This document shows positions 62,241-64,000 of a stretch of 64,000 nucleotides of DNA, one piece after another. This DNA is from Verrucomicrobiota bacterium (GTDB lineage: Bacteria; Verrucomicrobiota; Kiritimatiellia; UBA8416; JABMPJ01). Position numbers and translations under genes: made by a program. Where the stretch lies: the NCBI GenBank assembly GCA_018648805.1, contig JABGQM010000004.1, forward strand, positions 62,001 through 126,000, in the 5' to 3' direction. How positions within the stretch are numbered: the first letter of the stretch is position 1; every line of letters begins with the position of its first letter. Below the pieces are notes generated by a model. That model was given only the letters and a program-made list of their open reading frames with translations. It did no database searches and was not told the origin of the DNA.

Positions 62241-63428
62241 ATGAAAAAGACAGCCAAGATCAACCTGCTGACGCGCGAGACGCCGTCCGAGCAGACCATG
62301 GCGGCATCGCCGCCAACCATGACGCAGGGACAGCTGCAGCGCAACTACCAGTCGATCATCGACACACGGGCAATCTACTACCCGGTCGCCTACCAATTCC
62401 TGCGCAAGCTGGGTCAGGGGCGGCAGGGGGCCGTCTTCCTGGGGTTGCGGCAGGGCGCGCGCGGCTGCATCACGGAGCATGCGATCAAGGTATTCGATCC
62501 AAGCATCTACCGCAGTCCGGAGGAGTACTGGACCGATATGGGCCGTATTGCGTCGCAGATCTCCCATCTGCAACGGCTGCAAAGCCCCAACATCGTCACG
62601 CGCCACACCTACGAAGAGACCTACGGCATCGGCTACGTGCAGATGGAGGCGGTCGACGGCATTGACCTGCGCACCTTTCTCTCGCGCAAGCATCTCGACC
62701 TGGCCATGGAGCAGAGTACCGCCGGCGAAATGGCCGAGTTCACGCGCCTGCTCTTCCACCTGGAGGGCGACCGGATCAGCGTCCGCCCGGGATTGGCGCT
62801 CTATATTCTGCGCGGGGTGCTGCGCGGACTCGAGCGACTGCATGCCATGAATTTTCTACATTCCGATGTGAAGCCGGCCAACATCATGTTCGACCGCCTG
62901 GGTTACGTGAAGCTGATCGACTTCGGGCGCGCCGTGACCACAGGCGAGGAGATAAACTTCCTGTTCGGCTCGCCCCTCTACATGTCGGTTGAGACGCATG
63001 AGCGGCGGCCGAGCGGACCGGAGTCGGACCTCTTCAGCGTGGGACTGGTCGCCCTCGAGATGTTGCGCGGACGTCCCCTCCTTGACGACCCCAATCCGGG
63101 CGAGGAGAAACTTCTGGAGATGAAGCGAAGCCTCGCCACAGAGCTGCCCAACCTGTTGCCGTCCGAGGTAAGAGAGAACAGTGATATCGTCTCAATGGTG
63201 CGTAAGCTGCTGCATGCCAATCCGGCCGGCCGTTACGCCAACGCCAAGGAGGCCGATGCAGGACACGAAGGGCTGAGCCGTATTGACAAGCGTCGCGTGC
63301 GCGCGGGGCAGGATACCGAATACGAGCGCGTCCTCTCGGACTATCTCTCCAAGCTGGTCGACCTGCGCACCGACCGCATCGAACTCCCCGCCGAACACAC
63401 GGCTATCGCGAGTGATATACTCACCTAA
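62241..63428 (+). CDS. Ser/Thr protein kinase (Hanks type, HSD variant)
   Basis: 395 residues, soluble. Gly loop LGQGRQGAVF (57-66), Lys83 in HAIKVFD, catalytic loop HSDVKPANIM with D209, K211 and N214, and DFG at 227-229. The RD Arg is replaced by Ser (HSD), so activation-loop phosphorylation may not be needed. Active-site residues look complete, unlike a pseudokinase. C-terminal ~100 residues have no known domain and no membrane span. Co-transcribed with uxaC; its stop forms part of the hairpin below. Confidence 0.9.
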   Translation: MKKTAKINLLTRETPSEQTMAASPPTMTQGQLQRNYQSIIDTRAIYYPVAYQFLRKLGQGRQGAVFLGLRQGARGCITEHAIKVFDPSIYRSPEEYWTDMGRIASQISHLQRLQSPNIVTRHTYEETYGIGYVQMEAVDGIDLRTFLSRKHLDLAMEQSTAGEMAEFTRLLFHLEGDRISVRPGLALYILRGVLRGLERLHAMNFLHSDVKPANIMFDRLGYVKLIDFGRAVTTGEEINFLFGSPLYMSVETHERRPSGPESDLFSVGLVALEMLRGRPLLDDPNPGEEKLLEMKRSLATELPNLLPSEVRENSDIVSMVRKLLHANPAGRYANAKEADAGHEGLSRIDKRRVRAGQDTEYERVLSDYLSKLVDLRTDRIELPAEHTAIASDILT

Positions 63429-63449
63429 CGCTCCGCATAGGCAGCGTTA
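63426..63449. terminator. Symmetrical hairpin containing both convergent stop codons
   Basis: TAACGCT (63426-63432) and AGCGTTA (63443-63449) form a perfect 7-bp stem with a 10-nt loop. The TAA of the kinase is in one arm and the stop of the TraB/GumN gene in the other. No T-run, so a weak bidirectional end element at best. Confidence 0.5.
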
Positions 63450-64000
63450 CAACTGCTTGAGTTGCAGGCCTTGTTTCTTGAGCAGGGCGACGAGGCCTTC
63501 TGTGCCGACGAGGTGGCCGGCACCCACAACGATCATGTGCACCTTGCCGGAGTCCAGCTGCTTGCGGATCAGGGGAATCCAGTTGTGGTTGCGATCGGTG
63601 ACGAGGCGTTTGTAGACCGTCGGATACTCCTTGAAGTTCTTAAGCAGAGCCGCTTCGAGCTTGGGTAAATCGCCCGTCGCCCAGGCCCCCACAACGGTGT
63701 CCATCTCATCCTCGATCGTGGCGATGTCCTTGAGGGTCTGGCGCACGAGCGCATCCTGATCGCCTGCGGCGATGGTGTCGAACAACTCCATCTGGTAGTC
63801 GAGGGTCTCGAGTCCGACAATCGGCTTGGCATCGGCCGTGGCACGGTTGAAGAAATGCCAGTCCAGGCCGTCAAACGAACTGAAACCAAGCGTCTGCAGA
63901 CGCGAAACGGTGATAGTCATGGCAAAGAACCACGGTTTGAAACCGTTGAACATGGCAATGTTCATGCCCATCTCGCCCAGTTGTTTCTGAGCCATGGCCC
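63447..64000 (-). CDS. TraB/GumN-family protein (5' end beyond window)
   Basis: The last ~184 residues of a TraB/GumN-like protein: an N-terminal segment with GFKPWFFAMTI, then IVGLETLDYQMELFDT, RNHNWIPLIRKQLDSG and MIVVGAGHLVGTEGLVALLKKQG. Family members are Tiki-like metallohydrolase relatives of unclear role, often secreted. The start and any signal peptide lie right of base 64000; the Met at 63995 is not assumed to be the start. Confidence 0.85.
   Translation of the reverse strand, partial: AMAQKQLGEMGMNIAMFNGFKPWFFAMTITVSRLQTLGFSSFDGLDWHFFNRATADAKPIVGLETLDYQMELFDTIAAGDQDALVRQTLKDIATIEDEMDTVVGAWATGDLPKLEAALLKNFKEYPTVYKRLVTDRNHNWIPLIRKQLDSGKVHMIVVGAGHLVGTEGLVALLKKQGLQLKQL

Overview
The window is one continuous, GC-rich bacterial chromosome segment with densely packed genes and no phage, IS transposase or CRISPR array. 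The diderm equipment (TonB/ExbB/ExbD, lipoproteins, a meso-DAP-type MurE), a two-subunit class I fumarase, GYF_2-domain proteins, an EF-Tu with an unusual switch I and several families of short dispersed repeats fit the PVC superphylum. My best guess is Kiritimatiellota or a near relative; this rests on gene content and recall, not on a search.

Layout. (1) 1-18,891, minus strand: an unbroken informational run from one strong promoter: tRNA-Thr, tuf, rpmG, tRNA-Trp, secE, nusG, rplKAJL, rpoBC, rpsLG, fusA, rpsJ, rplCDW and the start of rplB, so loci that are separate operons in E. coli are joined. (2) 18.9-28.9 kb: nadB, then a 2210-residue GYF_2/coiled-coil protein, a single-pass membrane protein with a periplasmic coiled coil and a convergent LysM lipoprotein, possibly one envelope-linked scaffold. 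(3) 29-33.5 kb: accD, a ParB-like protein, accA and a striking fusion of a histone-H1-like Lys/Ala/Pro tail, a biotin-dependent carboxyltransferase and an AccB-type biotin carrier. (4) 33.5-43.3 kb: housekeeping sets (fmt-aroB-unknown; IMP cyclohydrolase-queD-PHP-fumarase; tsaB; gmhA-secreted protein-GYF membrane protein) and tRNA-Leu.

(5) 43.3-60.6 kb: a division and cell-wall cluster on the minus strand from a promoter before mraZ: mraZ, rsmH, ftsL, ftsI, murE, murF, a small basic ORF, mraY, murD, a three-LysM protein and ftsW. It runs with overlapping or touching ORFs into exbB, exbD, tonB, a GT-C-like membrane protein and a GH99-like lipoprotein. A GH99-like paralogue converges on the last gene, sharing the CTAG that holds both stop codons. 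(6) 60.7-64 kb: uxaC and a Ser/Thr kinase on the plus strand, then a TraB/GumN-family gene cut by the window edge.

Most genes sit in tight operons with 4-nt start/stop overlaps. Regulatory sequence is concentrated at a few promoters. Intergenic gaps carry dispersed elements: heptamer arrays, a CAATATCCAAC family, and long hairpins with an inner hairpin.
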